Positions 24,637-36,930 of a stretch of 64,000 bases of DNA are shown one piece after another. How positions within the stretch are numbered: the stretch's first letter is position 1; each line of letters starts with the position of its first letter. Origin of the DNA: Medicago truncatula (Eukaryota > Streptophyta > Magnoliopsida > Fabales > Fabaceae); contig NC_053045.1 in the NCBI RefSeq assembly GCF_003473485.1, forward strand, positions 43,442,494 through 43,506,493. Direction: 5' to 3'. The notes below the pieces were generated by a model. That model did no database searches. It was given only the letters and a program-made list of their open reading frames with translations, and was not told the DNA's origin. The translations under genes and the position numbers were made by a program.

Positions 24637-27342
24637 ATGATACCGCAGCAGTGGGCATCTCCATGCGGAAACAAATGCACCAACAAATACGCAGCCCTCA
24701 CCAAACTTCCATGTAATAATAATTAAATAATAATAATCGAAATTTCGTTTTGCCGTTTTATTTTCATCACCATTATGTTCTCAAATTCTATACATTCCCG
24801 ATGTTTATGTATGTAATCATTCAAATCATTTTTTTTTTTAAGTAATTTTTTTGAATATATAAAGCCCCTTTAGAAAAAAGGGTTTGTTTGCATTGTCTTT
24901 TATATTTAAGTTCATATGATAGTTATTATTGGTCTGCACTCCAGATTCATATTGAAGAATAATATTACTTGTTTAATTTAATTGTAGGGCGAGTATTCTG
25001 CAAAAAAGGATGCAATTCAGATGGAGAGACATGGGAAGAATGTGAGTCAGATGACCACATTCATTTCTTTTCCTTATCAATGCTTTGCATTTATACTGTC
25101 ATCATTTTTTTATGCAACATTCATAAATGACTGCACATCGTGCGATTATTTTAACACTGTCATAATAGTCATGGAACTTTTGTTCTTTACTCTCTTTTAT
25201 AAAATTTGACAGTTGTAGTTCAACGTGATAATTGCCGGCATAAAAAGTTTTGGTACCTTTGATAATTTGGTAAAGTATTGGAGATTGTCTTAAATTGTTT
25301 AATTGGTAAACCACTTTGGCAATTATGGCATGGCGGGTTCTATGCCAGCCTTCATAGGCCATAATGCCTATTACATCCGCCACACAGGCTGCAAAGCCGT
25401 ATTTTTGTAGCCGATTTTTGTTTGCCCGCAAGTAATCTGCCATTCATAACATTGATTGAGCGTTTAATTCGTGCTCTTTAGTCTCTTCAAGTCTTATTGT
25501 GGTTATACCATTAGTTTCTCTTGTGAGTTGAAATCCACTTTTGCACATCAATTTGTTTGAATTCTCTCTTTTAAACTTCTCGATAAATATTTATAAACTT
25601 ACGATGGCTTTTTTGTGAGCAAGAAATTAAGTACTTATTTCACTTGAAAAGCTCCTATGTGCAAGAAAATAACCAATGTGGGTTCTAGCTAGTTGGTTAA
25701 CACTGACCTAGCTCATACTTTGAGAATCAGCATCTCTAAGGCACTAGATTTTTAACTGTTCTCTTAGCAAATTTTGAGAAAAGAAAGGAAAAATGTGTAA
25801 TATAAAAGTTGGACTTGCTAGTGGATAAATTGATTCTGAGTTTTGCAAATGATAAGTACTGGTTAACCAGGTTTGGAGGACTGCAATCAACTATGCTACA
25901 AAGATCCTGTACTGAAGGACCAACAGTGGAGTGCTTATATTGACCGTTCTCCTGGATCTGCTACTTATTCAGAGGTATTTTCTTTCATGTGCATGTTTCT
26001 GTTATATTCTAATGAAGTTATTCTCTAATGGTTTCTCTCTCTTAGTAGTTTTAATGTTTGATTCTTCATCCTAAAAGGCAAGGTCTATAAGTTGAGCTCT
26101 GGTCAGAGAAAAAGTAATTTATAGTGAAAAGCTTCAGGGTTGATAAGAGCTGTGTGAACACAAACTATAGAACTTTTATTTTGGTTTCTCTTTGGCAATG
26201 AGTGAGCTACATTTGGTTATCTGTACTCTTTTTTTAGGATTTGTGAACTATCTGTCTTGTTTTTCGCTCTGAAAATTAGATAATTTTATGAAGGCATGGC
26301 CCAGCAGCCTATTAATCATAACATGCTTGTAAATTTTTAATCCCTCAAGATTAGTTTCAGTAGAGATCTCTTTGCAAATTAATGATGGTTCATCTCTTCC
26401 TATACAGGAATGTTTCCATGCTTGTGTATCTGGCTGCGGTTACAAGGTCAGTTTGGTTCTGTGAGTTTTGGTTTACATGTCATATGCATATTTACAAATG
26501 CACCCTGGATTCGATTAGGTAATCATATTACATCCAATAGGTACATTACTCATAAATTATCAAGAAAGTGGTTTCTTTCATATTTTTCGGTTACAACTTA
26601 CAACTTTAGTCTAATTGGTACAATTAATTTCATATTTGATTTGTTAAGCAATCACTATCAAATACCAATTTATTTTAGTGAATCTGGTCATAATTGTAAA
26701 CAATTAAGAGAGTGAACAGTACGAAGAAGGCTATTAGAAATTTAGTACCACTGGTAGGGGCATGCATAAATAAATAAATAGAGAATAGGAAGAGTTAGGG
26801 AAGGCACTTGAGATTTGGTTGAGAATTTCAGTGCTACGGCTAGGAGAGTCCAGGTCTCTCAAATACCATTTAAGAGGGGCATTTTTTACTTCTGTTTTTA
26901 TCAACTTCACACTGCACTAGAGATTAAGATTCGCTTGAATAAAATTTCTATTGGTTCTATTAAAACCATGTCCATGGTATATTATTAAGTAATCTCATCA
27001 CTATTGAATGACAATGTATTTAGTGAAACTTATTGGAGACGTGCAACTTTCTTCTTTTTGGCATGTTATGTCAAGACTCCAGTCTCCAAGTATTTACAAA
27101 AAAAAAACTACATAACTCTGACTGATATATTCAAACTTTCAGGTGTAAATAACCAATTATACAATGTTTGCATATTGCAGTTTGAGGTTAAACCAGATGA
27201 GGCTGATAAAGTCTGTCCTAACAGGCCATTGAAGCCTGAGCCCGAGCCTGCTCAGAAGCAGAAGACCAAGCCTGTTCAGAAGCAGAAGCCAAAACATGTC
27301 GACCCCATTGACCCACCTGATATACCAGACACTTCTGCATAG
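24637..27342 (+). CDS. Conserved plant cysteine-rich protein of unknown function
   Basis: Five exons (24637-24712, 24988-25041, 25871-25974, 26408-26446, 27181-27342) join in frame to give 144 aa. Cysteines come in repeated spacings (SPCGNKCTNKY, FCKKGC, EECLEDC, LCYKDP, ECFHACVSGCGYK), then a low-complexity tail rich in Pro, Lys and Gln with two QKQK(T/P)KP-type repeats. I recall near-identical proteins across flowering plants (WRVFCKKGCN-DG-TWEEC ... QWSAYIDRSPG) but none with a known role. There is no signal peptide or membrane segment. The Cys pattern could hold metal or form disulfides; this is a guess. I chose ATG 24637 because family similarity starts there. The same frame is open back to 24484 but that part is encoded by GAA-repeat DNA and is likely 5' UTR. 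Confidence 0.85.
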
Positions 27343-28273
27343 TTCAAGAAAACCCAAGCTTACAAGAAACAAAGAATGCGTCCTGAAGAAAATACTTTTT
27401 GTTTTTATATTTTGATTATAAAAATATCACTTCAATTTTGGACAAACTGAAAATAAGTGATAGTTTTACAATTAAAATTTAAAAGAAATTAAAACAGAAA
27501 ATGTTTCTTCAAGAGACCCCTAATTATTCTTTATTTTCTACACTTGCAGGAATTTATGTTTTCTTTTTAACTTAGTTCGTGCTTGTTATCAGCATGATTA
27601 AGATCCATTTTGTAGGCAACATTGCAATATAATGATTTATGCTTCTTAAGTATTTCATTTTGGTTCGAGAACGTTGGATTAGAATGTAACTGTTGATGCC
27701 ATGAGTTTTATTATGGAGAGTAGACCTAGATTTCAATTTTCTATCCAATCAACGCATTTATAAACTTCGTTTGATCATAACGACTGACGGCAGTTGGTAT
27801 GAGACAGGTTCATTTTCCCCCATTTTCACACTGAATTTTATTGTATGCTTTTTGACTATAATATAACTAATATGTTTGATCGTCATGGCAAACTTGTCTT
27901 TTGACAAGTTGTTTTCACGACATACTTGTCTTTTACCATACAATACTTTTTTTTTGACGCATTAGCATACATTACTTTAAGTAAATCCTTAATAATATGT
28001 ATATTTAATTAAACAATTTGCAACAAAATAAAAAGAAAAGCTCTGTAATACTTTTATGTACCGCAAAATTATAATCTTTTAGTTTTGTAATTCTGTAATA
28101 AAATATAAAACATTTCAGAGCTACAATAAAACCTTTTTCTAAAAGGAACAAAATAATATATGAAACATGGAAAAATGATTGTGTCTGCCAATGGTGTGAC
28201 CATATTGCTCCCCCGATGGTTACCATTGCATATTTGCTAACCATAAAATGCATCAGAATGTGTAGCTTTCTTA
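27343..28273. other. Intergenic between convergent genes
   Basis: 3' UTRs of the Cys-rich gene (+) and TFB2 (-). AT-rich, with nothing else recognised. Confidence 0.5.
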
Positions 28274-31200
28274 CTACTTTTGGCGGCGTAAAAAATCTCG
28301 TACGTAAGTATGAACCTCAGACTTGACCACCAAATGCATCTTCTTTGAATCTTCCCATAATAAACCACTCCATTCTCTGGCGCAGTCACAAGCGCCTTCA
28401 AATACATCCTGCCACACAAATGGCATAAGGAATCAAAAAAGCCTTATGCTTAAGACATGAACTCGCAGAATCAAAGTTGCTTACCCTGGATGGGAACTCA
28501 TCGTAATAATATGCTTCTGTCATCTCAACTCTGTTTAGATCTGATTCCCACAACCTAATCTGTCACCACCATAATACTACATATCAGAAAATCAAAGTAA
28601 AGAAAACAAACATATACACTATAAGACTCAAAACCTGATCTGTGACATTTTCAGGCACTGCTGGTATCCTCTGTGCAACACGAGGATGAGCATTCTGCCG
28701 AAAGAAACTGACTATCTGCAACATAATGCACACAGTTGTTGTGTAAGATATTGTTTGAAACTGAATTAAAGAAATTAAAAACCCATTCAAAAAAATAAAA
28801 ATTAAACGTCAACTGACACAACCAGCTTTTCCTTAATGATGTTTTTAACTTAAAGCGAAGCAATTTCACGTAGAATTTCTACGTCCATCTACAGCAAGTA
28901 CCACAATTTAAAAAGCAAAATTATACAATATAATTTCTAATACTTACCTGGTCTGCTGTAATGCCATTGTCAAAAGCATTATACAAGCTTTCTTTTGTAA
29001 TAGCTCCAACAATAAGATTTGGAAGCTGATACTCTACCCTGCATACATCCAACTACTCACTATTAGATATTTATAAATGAAAAAAAAAAAAAAAAAAAAA
29101 AACACTTGTTGTACTAAGACCAAACAATAATATTTTGGTGAAATAGATTGTTTAAAGCTTGATAGCTGAATTAATTGTTTAGTATATAAGTACAAGATAA
29201 ATTAAGAATAAAAAAACATATTCCATGAAAAACAACTTCCAGTTTCAATGTCCATAGTTAGTTCCAAAACCCAAAGGGAAGCGGACATGAGAAAAGACTA
29301 GAGGCTTTATTTGATGAAAATAGAAAACAACATTGCAGAAAATATTTGGCGCATACCTTGAAAATAACCGCAATATCTCACAGTGTAATTTTGAAGTTGA
29401 GTAAGCATAAACTCTAAAATTTGTTTCCACGACAACAAATCCCTGAAAAAATTAAATAGAATGACATTTATAGTCATTGATATTCACGACTCTTTTAAAC
29501 TTCGCTTAAGAAAAATCTATATTTATTGTTGCAATCTGTAATAGATTAGAACAAGTCCACTAAAGGCAACTAATGAACGATTGACATGTTATGTGGTATC
29601 AGTCTAAAGTAGTAACAGGTGATAAGTTCAAAAAAGATTCACAAACGAAGAAAATTTTGAAAACTCCGACAAACATGAGTTTTCTGCAAGTTGGAGTATG
29701 GAAGGTGAAGAAACCAGAACCAGATAGTGTCCGACAGAAACTTCCATACATATGCAAGCAAAACAACTTAAACATATTGATCGAAATCAAATTAAATTAA
29801 TACTAACAGTATAGAGGGTTCCCCTCCCCCCAAAAGATCATCTAAACCATATATAATTAAATCTATACTCCTGTATACATATATACACATGAACAAAATT
29901 TAAATCAACATTTAAATTTGATTTCAGAGTTTCCTTTTCATTTTGACGACATAATAAATTTAATTAAAAGGAAAGAAGAAATATGGATATGAATAAGACG
30001 GTGAACAGAGCACAAAGAGAAAAGTGCAGCTCAAACCAAAAAAAAAAAAAGAGAAAAAAAAATCACTATAGAGCCTCCGCCGGAGCACGGACTCCAACAC
30101 AGACATGTCGACACCGCTAATGTAAAAAAATATAGGACACCGACACCGCTACATATATACTCCCTCCGTCCCATAGTATAAGCAAAAAAAACGCATTTTC
30201 TTTGTCCCAAAATATAAGCAAAAAAGACAAACTTTTATTCTATTTAATCTTGTTTTTTTTAAAAAATCTCTTTTCCAAGAAAAAGTTTTGTTTATGCTCA
30301 TAAAATTAAATGCAAATTACTTTCAATTTTATCTCTCTTTCATTTTTTCCATAACCAATACCCAATGAAAATTGTTTTTACATCTTTCATTTTTTCTTTT
30401 TTTGCTTATAATTTGGGACGGAGGGAGTATTTATTAACGCAATTACGCAAATGCTACATATCGCAAAATTTTTGTCCCGATTACACCACGACCCTTCATA
30501 CCTGTACTGTAGCAAATCCTTTAATTTAAATCCATCTACTCATGTATTGTGTTGTGTGAAAGGAAGATCAACCGGTTGAAACATATTCGCGATGGATTCA
30601 CTCGGGACAAATAGCAAAGCTCATTTATTAATTTATTATAATTAAATACAATATTAGTATTATTTATAAAAGATCTAAATCGAGAATCAAAATATATACA
30701 TGTGCATCTAAATTGAGCAATTTATTTCTTTAAAAATTTCTAAAACAATATTGGATAGTTTTTGACCTTTTTTATCCGTCTACTATCAGAGAAGATTAAA
30801 ATATTGTTATAAAAGTTAATGTCTTTAATCAACACTTGCCCCATCATTGATCAACACTGCTTCCACACATCTTTAATCTTGTGGATATGTCTGAGATGTG
30901 TCCAAGGTGTGCCGAAGCAAGGGAAAAAAAATTGGGACACTTGTCCGAGTTGTCCGACACGTGTTGTATAAGTGTCATATAGGTGTAGGACACCGACCCA
31001 AGGAGTGTTGAAGCAAAGGAAAAAAAACAAACTTTTGTGACACCGGTGTGAGTTGATCCGACACGTGTCGTACAAGTGTCGGACACCATGACACGCCTAA
31101 TCCTAAAGGTGTCCGTGCTTCATAGCTAAGGAATTTCCCGAAACAAAATCACATGCAGAAACAAGGCCACGTCTAAACTTTCTATTAAAATTAAAACAAA

Positions 31201-34168
31201 TCAATTGTGAAACGGATAACAAACCTCCTTTCTTGATGATGATTCGGTCATGCTCACTGAAAGATTTGTTGCTAATTTTGTTGGTATAAACCAACTTTCT
31301 TTCCTGCCCTATAAAGTTATAAAAATAAAAAATAAAAAAAAAAATAAAAAAAAAGAATTAAGTGGGACAAAAATGCTGAATAAATACACCAAGTTAAATC
31401 ATTCTGCATCTCGTCACATTATCTACAAATATAAGCACACAAATTAATATAACCAACCTGTTGAAGTTTGACAAGCCCAAGGTCTGCAAGGTCCTTAATT
31501 ATGTTCCTCTGAAATTCTGTCAATGTGTTTATATTATATGCCTAATCATTGAAAAAATAAAAATCAAGTGTCAAAGTCGCATTAAATTGCAGTTACAAAA
31601 GAGAAATAAGACAGCTAAGTAGAATTTATGACAATGTAGAACATAATAGTTTCATGTGCAACAGATTCTCAGCAAGGTACAAGAATGTCTAACCTCCCCA
31701 ATGACATGAAAACTAAGCTCCAGCATGAATGATATCAAGTCACCAGCATCAACACCTCTCTCCTGCACCAAAAGTAGACGATGAAGAGCAAGCAGAAAAC
31801 AAATAGCAAAAACATATACATATAGAGACAGATAACTGTTACAGCTACCTCAGAATTAGTGATATATTCTCTGATGATGTACCAAAGCTGTGCATTTGTA
31901 TCCATCAGCTGTAATTTATAACAAACAATTCTGAATTTAGAAGGATGCATTACATCAAGTTCAAGTGGCTTATAAATCATTTGATGCATACCAAAAACTG
32001 GAAACCACTTTCAGTTAATTTGGGAGCTTCTCTGTCTCTGTATCAGTACATAAAAAATTATATCAAATATGAGATACAGTTTACAAAAACCACCTATATG
32101 AACATAGTGCAAACAACTGTTATAAATGAGAAGTATCACTGCCAAGTAAACAGAACCTCTGACTCAGGAGACGCCGCTGGAAAACTTTCATCAAAGAAGA
32201 GCTTATGTTTAAGGTCTTGTCAACATGACTTGGGCTTATAAGTTGCAACAAGAAACACTGGTTTACCACAAAACAAAGTCATCGAAGATTTAGGCTTTAC
32301 TTTAGTCAAAATTTAAACAACACATCGCACATTAATAAGACAAATAATTAAAGAGGTTTATATAATAAATAATATTAGGAATAAAATTGCTAAATAGATG
32401 TACAGATTAAACAAAAATCGGAATCGAAAGATAAGACACTTCACCTCCCATTGTTCCAGAGCATAAGTCTCAAGATCCTCTAAGGTTGGGAGCCTCACAG
32501 TAATATTAGAAGGCATTGATTCCCTCGGCAAAGTTCCACTGCCATATTTAACCACAAGGACGTGTTACCAGCTAAAGCATACATTCAAGTTGTACAGCAG
32601 TCTACATTTTAATAATCGCATTATAGTGATTTTTCTCATATGAATTTTGAATTCAGGAATGACTATTAAACAGCATTTTGGTCCTATAATTTCATGGAGT
32701 AACCTTCCCGGACCCTGCGTATGCGGGAGCTTTAGTGCACCGGGTTGCCCTTTTTTTTTTTTTTAATTTCATGGAGTAACCACCCATCGACTATATTGGT
32801 TTGTTAACTCATAATACGTGATATGGAAGGGTTTTATCGAAATACTCATATTAACAATTTTATGTACCTTAATAGCAACAAGGGAACATGATGGGATAAC
32901 TATTACCGTGAAAAGAAAAAGAAGATAAAGTGATGTACTACTCACCCATGTACTAAAAGTTTCTGGAGACTTCTCTGATATGTTGGATTAACTTTGTAAG
33001 TTTTTCCGTTCTTACTGCAAGAAGGATAATGGCGATGTTTCAGTACTATGATCTTTCAAAGCTTGAACAAAGACACACAAAGGTCTGGAGAATAATATAC
33101 ATAATCAAAAGGAACAAATGAACCAAATTGTGACATCAAATCCTATTCCACATAAATTTAAGAAAATTCAAGAACGGACTGTGTCATGCTATAAAGTGAT
33201 TGATAAATCTACCACAGATAAGTGTTCTAAGAGAAACAGAGAAGAAAGTGAAGAGTTTTAGCAAAAATCAGGAATACAGATAATTTCATTGAACTACCAC
33301 ATGCAACAAATAAAACAAGTTTTTATCACAGAAAGGTTCTTCAACACAATACAAGGTGCAGAATATGTGTCAAAACTCCATAGCTTAGGCTAGCATTTGG
33401 CCAATTGTCAATTGAAACAAAATGAATCAGTTTGAACCATTTCAGAGGCATAAATTGTCTACTTTTTATATTCACAAGAGACAAAAAATGAAAATTTTGA
33501 AGAGAGAATTGATCTCAAGTACCTGTCAAGAGCTTCAACAAAAACTCCCAATTGAACCAATCTATCAATGGCAACTTTGTGCTTTGATAGTCCATCTGGA
33601 AGCACCCATTCCGCCAATAATTTAGCAGGCACAGGTCCATCAATATGAAATAACTGTAACACATATTTCTTTGCAAGAGGTGGAAGAGACCTAACATTTT
33701 ATGATTTGTATGCATTAAAAGTTAAAACCACGGAGCACGTTCAAAAAACTCAAGAAGAAATACAATTTACTTAGCCCATTTTATGATTTCTCTCAAACAT
33801 CCCACAAGTACTTATTTGAGTTTATCTACTTAAACAAGTACTTGTGGGCTATTTGGAAGAGCTTATGGAATCACCTTATGATATGCCTATAAGTTGCTCT
33901 CAGCTTATTATGAAAACAATTTGACTTTAATTTATCTTTTATAATAGGAACAGCTTATACATGAATGGATATGCTATAAGCGCTTAATTAAGTTGTTTAT
34001 GGAAACATGGCCTTAATGGTAGGCATTGAGAAATACGAAAAAAGAGAATAATAACCTGAGAATAGCTTCGCAGATGAATCCATTCTCGTAGAGTTTATCA
34101 AGTTTGATGGTAGGCATTGAAGCCACCATGTCCATGAAATTCTTGGCAATGATCCTAACCTCAGGCAT
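28274..34168 (-). CDS. TFB2: TFIIH core subunit TFB2 (p52/GTF2H4 homologue)
   Basis: Fifteen exons on the minus strand: 34168-34056, 33690-33523, 33014-32946, 32538-32445, 32257-32157, 32037-31992, 31908-31849, 31762-31694, 31541-31458, 31308-31225, 29442-29357, 29038-28948, 28715-28635, 28559-28485, 28408-28274. All join in frame to 451 aa, against 452 in Arabidopsis. Recognisable blocks in order: FMDMVASMPTIKLDKLY, VAIDRLVQLGVF, LPTLEDLETYALEQWE, LTESGFQFLLMDTNAQLWY, LISFMLELSFHV, KDLADLGLVKLQQGRK, YAYSTSKLHCEILRLFSR, VPENVTDQIRLWE, and LLWEDSKKMHLVVKSEVH near the end. Known role: p52 anchors and stimulates the XPB helicase in TFIIH, used for RNA polymerase II promoter opening and nucleotide excision repair. 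Introns 10, 3 and 1 carry transposon insertions, but every splice site is canonical. Confidence 0.97.
30080..31125. mobile_element. GACAC-rich element in TFB2 intron 10, split by a Stowaway MITE
   Basis: The left end has 'gagcacggactcc...ccgacaccgct' (about 30080-30155). The right part (about 30880-31122) is packed with 'tgtccgacacgtgt', 'ggacaccgacc', 'ccgacacgtgtcg' and ends '...ggtgtccgtgcttcat'. The terminal 'gcacgga' and 'tccgtgc' are inverted to each other. A Stowaway element occupies 30160-30427. I recognise the GACACGTGTC-rich text as a common legume repeat; its class is unclear. Limits are approximate. Confidence 0.5.
30160..30427. mobile_element. Stowaway MITE (Tc1/mariner), 268 bp, TA target duplication
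   Basis: The termini are CTCCCTCCGTCCC (30160) and its inverse GGGACGGAGGGAG (ending 30427), flanked on both sides by TA (30158-30159 and 30428-30429). 'ataagcaaaaaa' inside the left arm and 'tttttgcttata' inside the right arm extend the inverted repeat. No coding capacity. Ends are clear, so it is probably fairly young. Confidence 0.95.
32693..32763 (+). mobile_element. 3' end of an Au-like SINE in TFB2 intron 3
   Basis: 'taaccttcccggaccctgcg' followed by 'gcgggagctttagtgcaccgggttgccc' and a T-run matches the 3' half of the Au SINE family as I recall it. No tRNA-derived A/B-box head is present, so it is a 5'-truncated copy. Confidence 0.75.
33810..34015. mobile_element. 'cataagct' MITE-like copy in TFB2 intron 1
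   Basis: It runs from 'acttatttgagtttatctact' to 'cgcttaattaagttgtttatggaaacatgg' with the internal 'agcttatgg', 'cataagttgctctcagcttatt' and 'aacaatttgactttaatttatc' shared with the 56925 copy. Confidence 0.7.
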
Positions 34169-34769
34169 TTAGATTTCGTTTTGCTTTTCTAAACAAATGA
34201 AGGAAAAAGAAAAAAAGAGTGAAACTTAACGAAGAATTTCACTAGAGAATCTACTTCAAGATTAATATTTGGCGCAATCTCCAGATACTGAAATTGGGAA
34301 CAGTTTCTGGTTTTGATACGAAATGGTTTGGAATCTGGAAAAAGCACGCGACTAGATTTGCGTCGGAACTGAAAACAGAGAAGGCGACGCCGCTGTCGGA
34401 GAAAGAGTGGGAGAGCAGAGGTCGAAATCGATCGGAGAAGCGTTTATCACTACAAACGTGATTTCATGCTATTTGAAACATGTTTGGCAATCAGTTATTA
34501 ACGTGATTCTTCATTTCAAAATCGATTCTAGTAGCTTTTGCCTCTGGCTAAAATCAATTTGATAGAAGTTAAATTCTTGTATATTGCAATCGCTTAGATG
34601 TGTTGCACTGATATATATAAACTCCGATAGAAATAGAATATTGTGAGAGTATGTTATGTATATTTGATATAAATTTCCATCAATTATATATATATATTTA
34701 TTTTCTTCAAGACTCAAAAAAGAATACTAATAAGAACATATACCATTATGCCACAATCCAATTACAAGA
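34169..34769. other. TFB2 5' UTR/promoter and spacer to the tRNA gene
   Basis: Up to about 34440 this is the 5' UTR and core promoter of TFB2. 34440-34560 ('...cgtgatttcatg...aaaatcgattctag...taaaatcaatttga') looks like a worn MITE similar to the one near 39446. Confidence 0.4.
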
Positions 34770-34842
34770 GTTGCTGTGGTGTAGTGGTTATCACGTTAGT
34801 CTTACACACTAAAGGTCTCCAGTTCGATCCTGGACAGCAACA
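34770..34842 (+). tRNA. tRNA-Val (anticodon UAC)
   Basis: This is a 73-nt cloverleaf. The acceptor stem GTTGCTG (34770-34776) pairs with CAGCAAC (34835-34841), with discriminator A at 34842. The anticodon stem TTAGT/ACTAA encloses the loop CTTACAC, anticodon TAC. The T arm TCCAG-TTCGATC-CTGGA pairs fully, and the D arm reads TGGTGTAGTGGTTATCAC (A-box type). There is no intron and no encoded CCA, as expected for a nuclear gene. A T-rich pol III terminator (ttttcttttttg) follows within 10 nt. Confidence 0.95.
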
Positions 34843-36042
34843 TTAATTTTCTTTTTTGTTATTTTATTCTCGCTCGCTTCTTAATAAGCATTATCTTGAC
34901 AGATTTCGTTTCGATTAGTGGGAAGAACCTCAATATATTATCAAAGATACATCAAATAAATAATTTGATAAAGGATAAAAATTTATAATCTATTCTACTT
35001 ACTTACTATATAGGACAATTCTTGTCCCTTTTTTTGACCATTTTGCCTTTATAGGGGTATTTTGGTAAATTAGTAAATGTTGCATTTCCCCTATATATAT
35101 ATGGAGTGGTATGATTTCAACATTTCATTCCCAGAATTTCCTTGCCTGTTCAGTGTCGCGGTTGGAGAGTGAAAAGCACTGTTTCTTCTTCTTCATCATC
35201 AAAGGTGATTTCCTTCTCTTTTTATGAATCTAAGACCATGAATGTCTTGCACCGAATGAGTTTTCTCCATTTTGTGGTTTATTTTTGTTTTTCCATCTGA
35301 TTGCAATTTACGGTTTTGTTTTTTCCTTTCATTTTTTTTCATTCAAAGGTGATTTTTGTTGCATGTCTGCGGAAAGTTGTTGTTTTGATCTTAAGGGTTT
35401 AATTTTTCGGTTTTGTTTTGTGCAAAATTTTGGTTTTTGCTTATGTTGTTTGGTAATTCTGGGTGGATTGATTTGTTTGGTGATCCTGAGTGCAAAATTT
35501 CAAAGTAAAGATGTTCTTTTTTTCTGGCATGTTTTTTGTTGTGATTATGTTTGTCTTTGAGACCCTTTTGTTGTTGTGCAGAATGATTCAATTTTCTGAA
35601 TGGGTATATGAGACCATTGTCAAATGTTCTTTCGTTCCTGTGTCTCTCAACCCATCTTTAAAATCTCAATATGCTTCACTACAGGTATGGACTCCCAGAT
35701 TTTGCAACTAAATTTATTTTTTATAGCTTTTATTGTTTTATTTCTTTTGTTAGCCTTATTTGTGTTTTATCACCTTATAGTCACCTATTCAGTCACCTTA
35801 TTTGTGTTTTATCACCTTACAATCACATAATGATAATTTAAATTCACATGCCTCATTTGCCGAGTTGCATATGAAGCAAAGGGAATGGATTAGGGAAATA
35901 AAAAACTTTAGCGTAATTTAAATTCACATGCCTCTTTTTTGCTTTGTTTTCAGGTCCTGTGGAAAGGCTATGGATACTTCATAATCAAGAACTTTGCAGC
36001 TGCAGTTTGGAAAGAGCATATCTATCCCTGTCTTTACCAGAG
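34843..36042. other. Former promoter and 5' end of the kinase pseudogene
   Basis: TATA-like 'tatatatatatgg' near 35092-35104 and a leader-like stretch with 'tcatcatcaaag|gtgatt' (donor-like) near 35205 suggest the 5' UTR of the former kinase gene. I could not find its usual first coding exons. A 17-bp direct repeat 'tttgtgttttatcacct' lies near 35760 and 35800. Confidence 0.35.

Positions 36043-36930
<888 letters not shown>

Noticed and set aside
25102-25443. 113-codon open frame on the minus strand in intron 2 of the Cys-rich gene
   Set aside because: It has no recognisable domain and overlaps repeat-like text within a well-supported intron, with no promoter or splice partner seen.
30844-31089. 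Two overlapping minus-strand frames in TFB2 intron 10
   Set aside because: They arise from the GACAC-rich repeat itself; the repeated TRVG-type residues are a by-product of the repeat.
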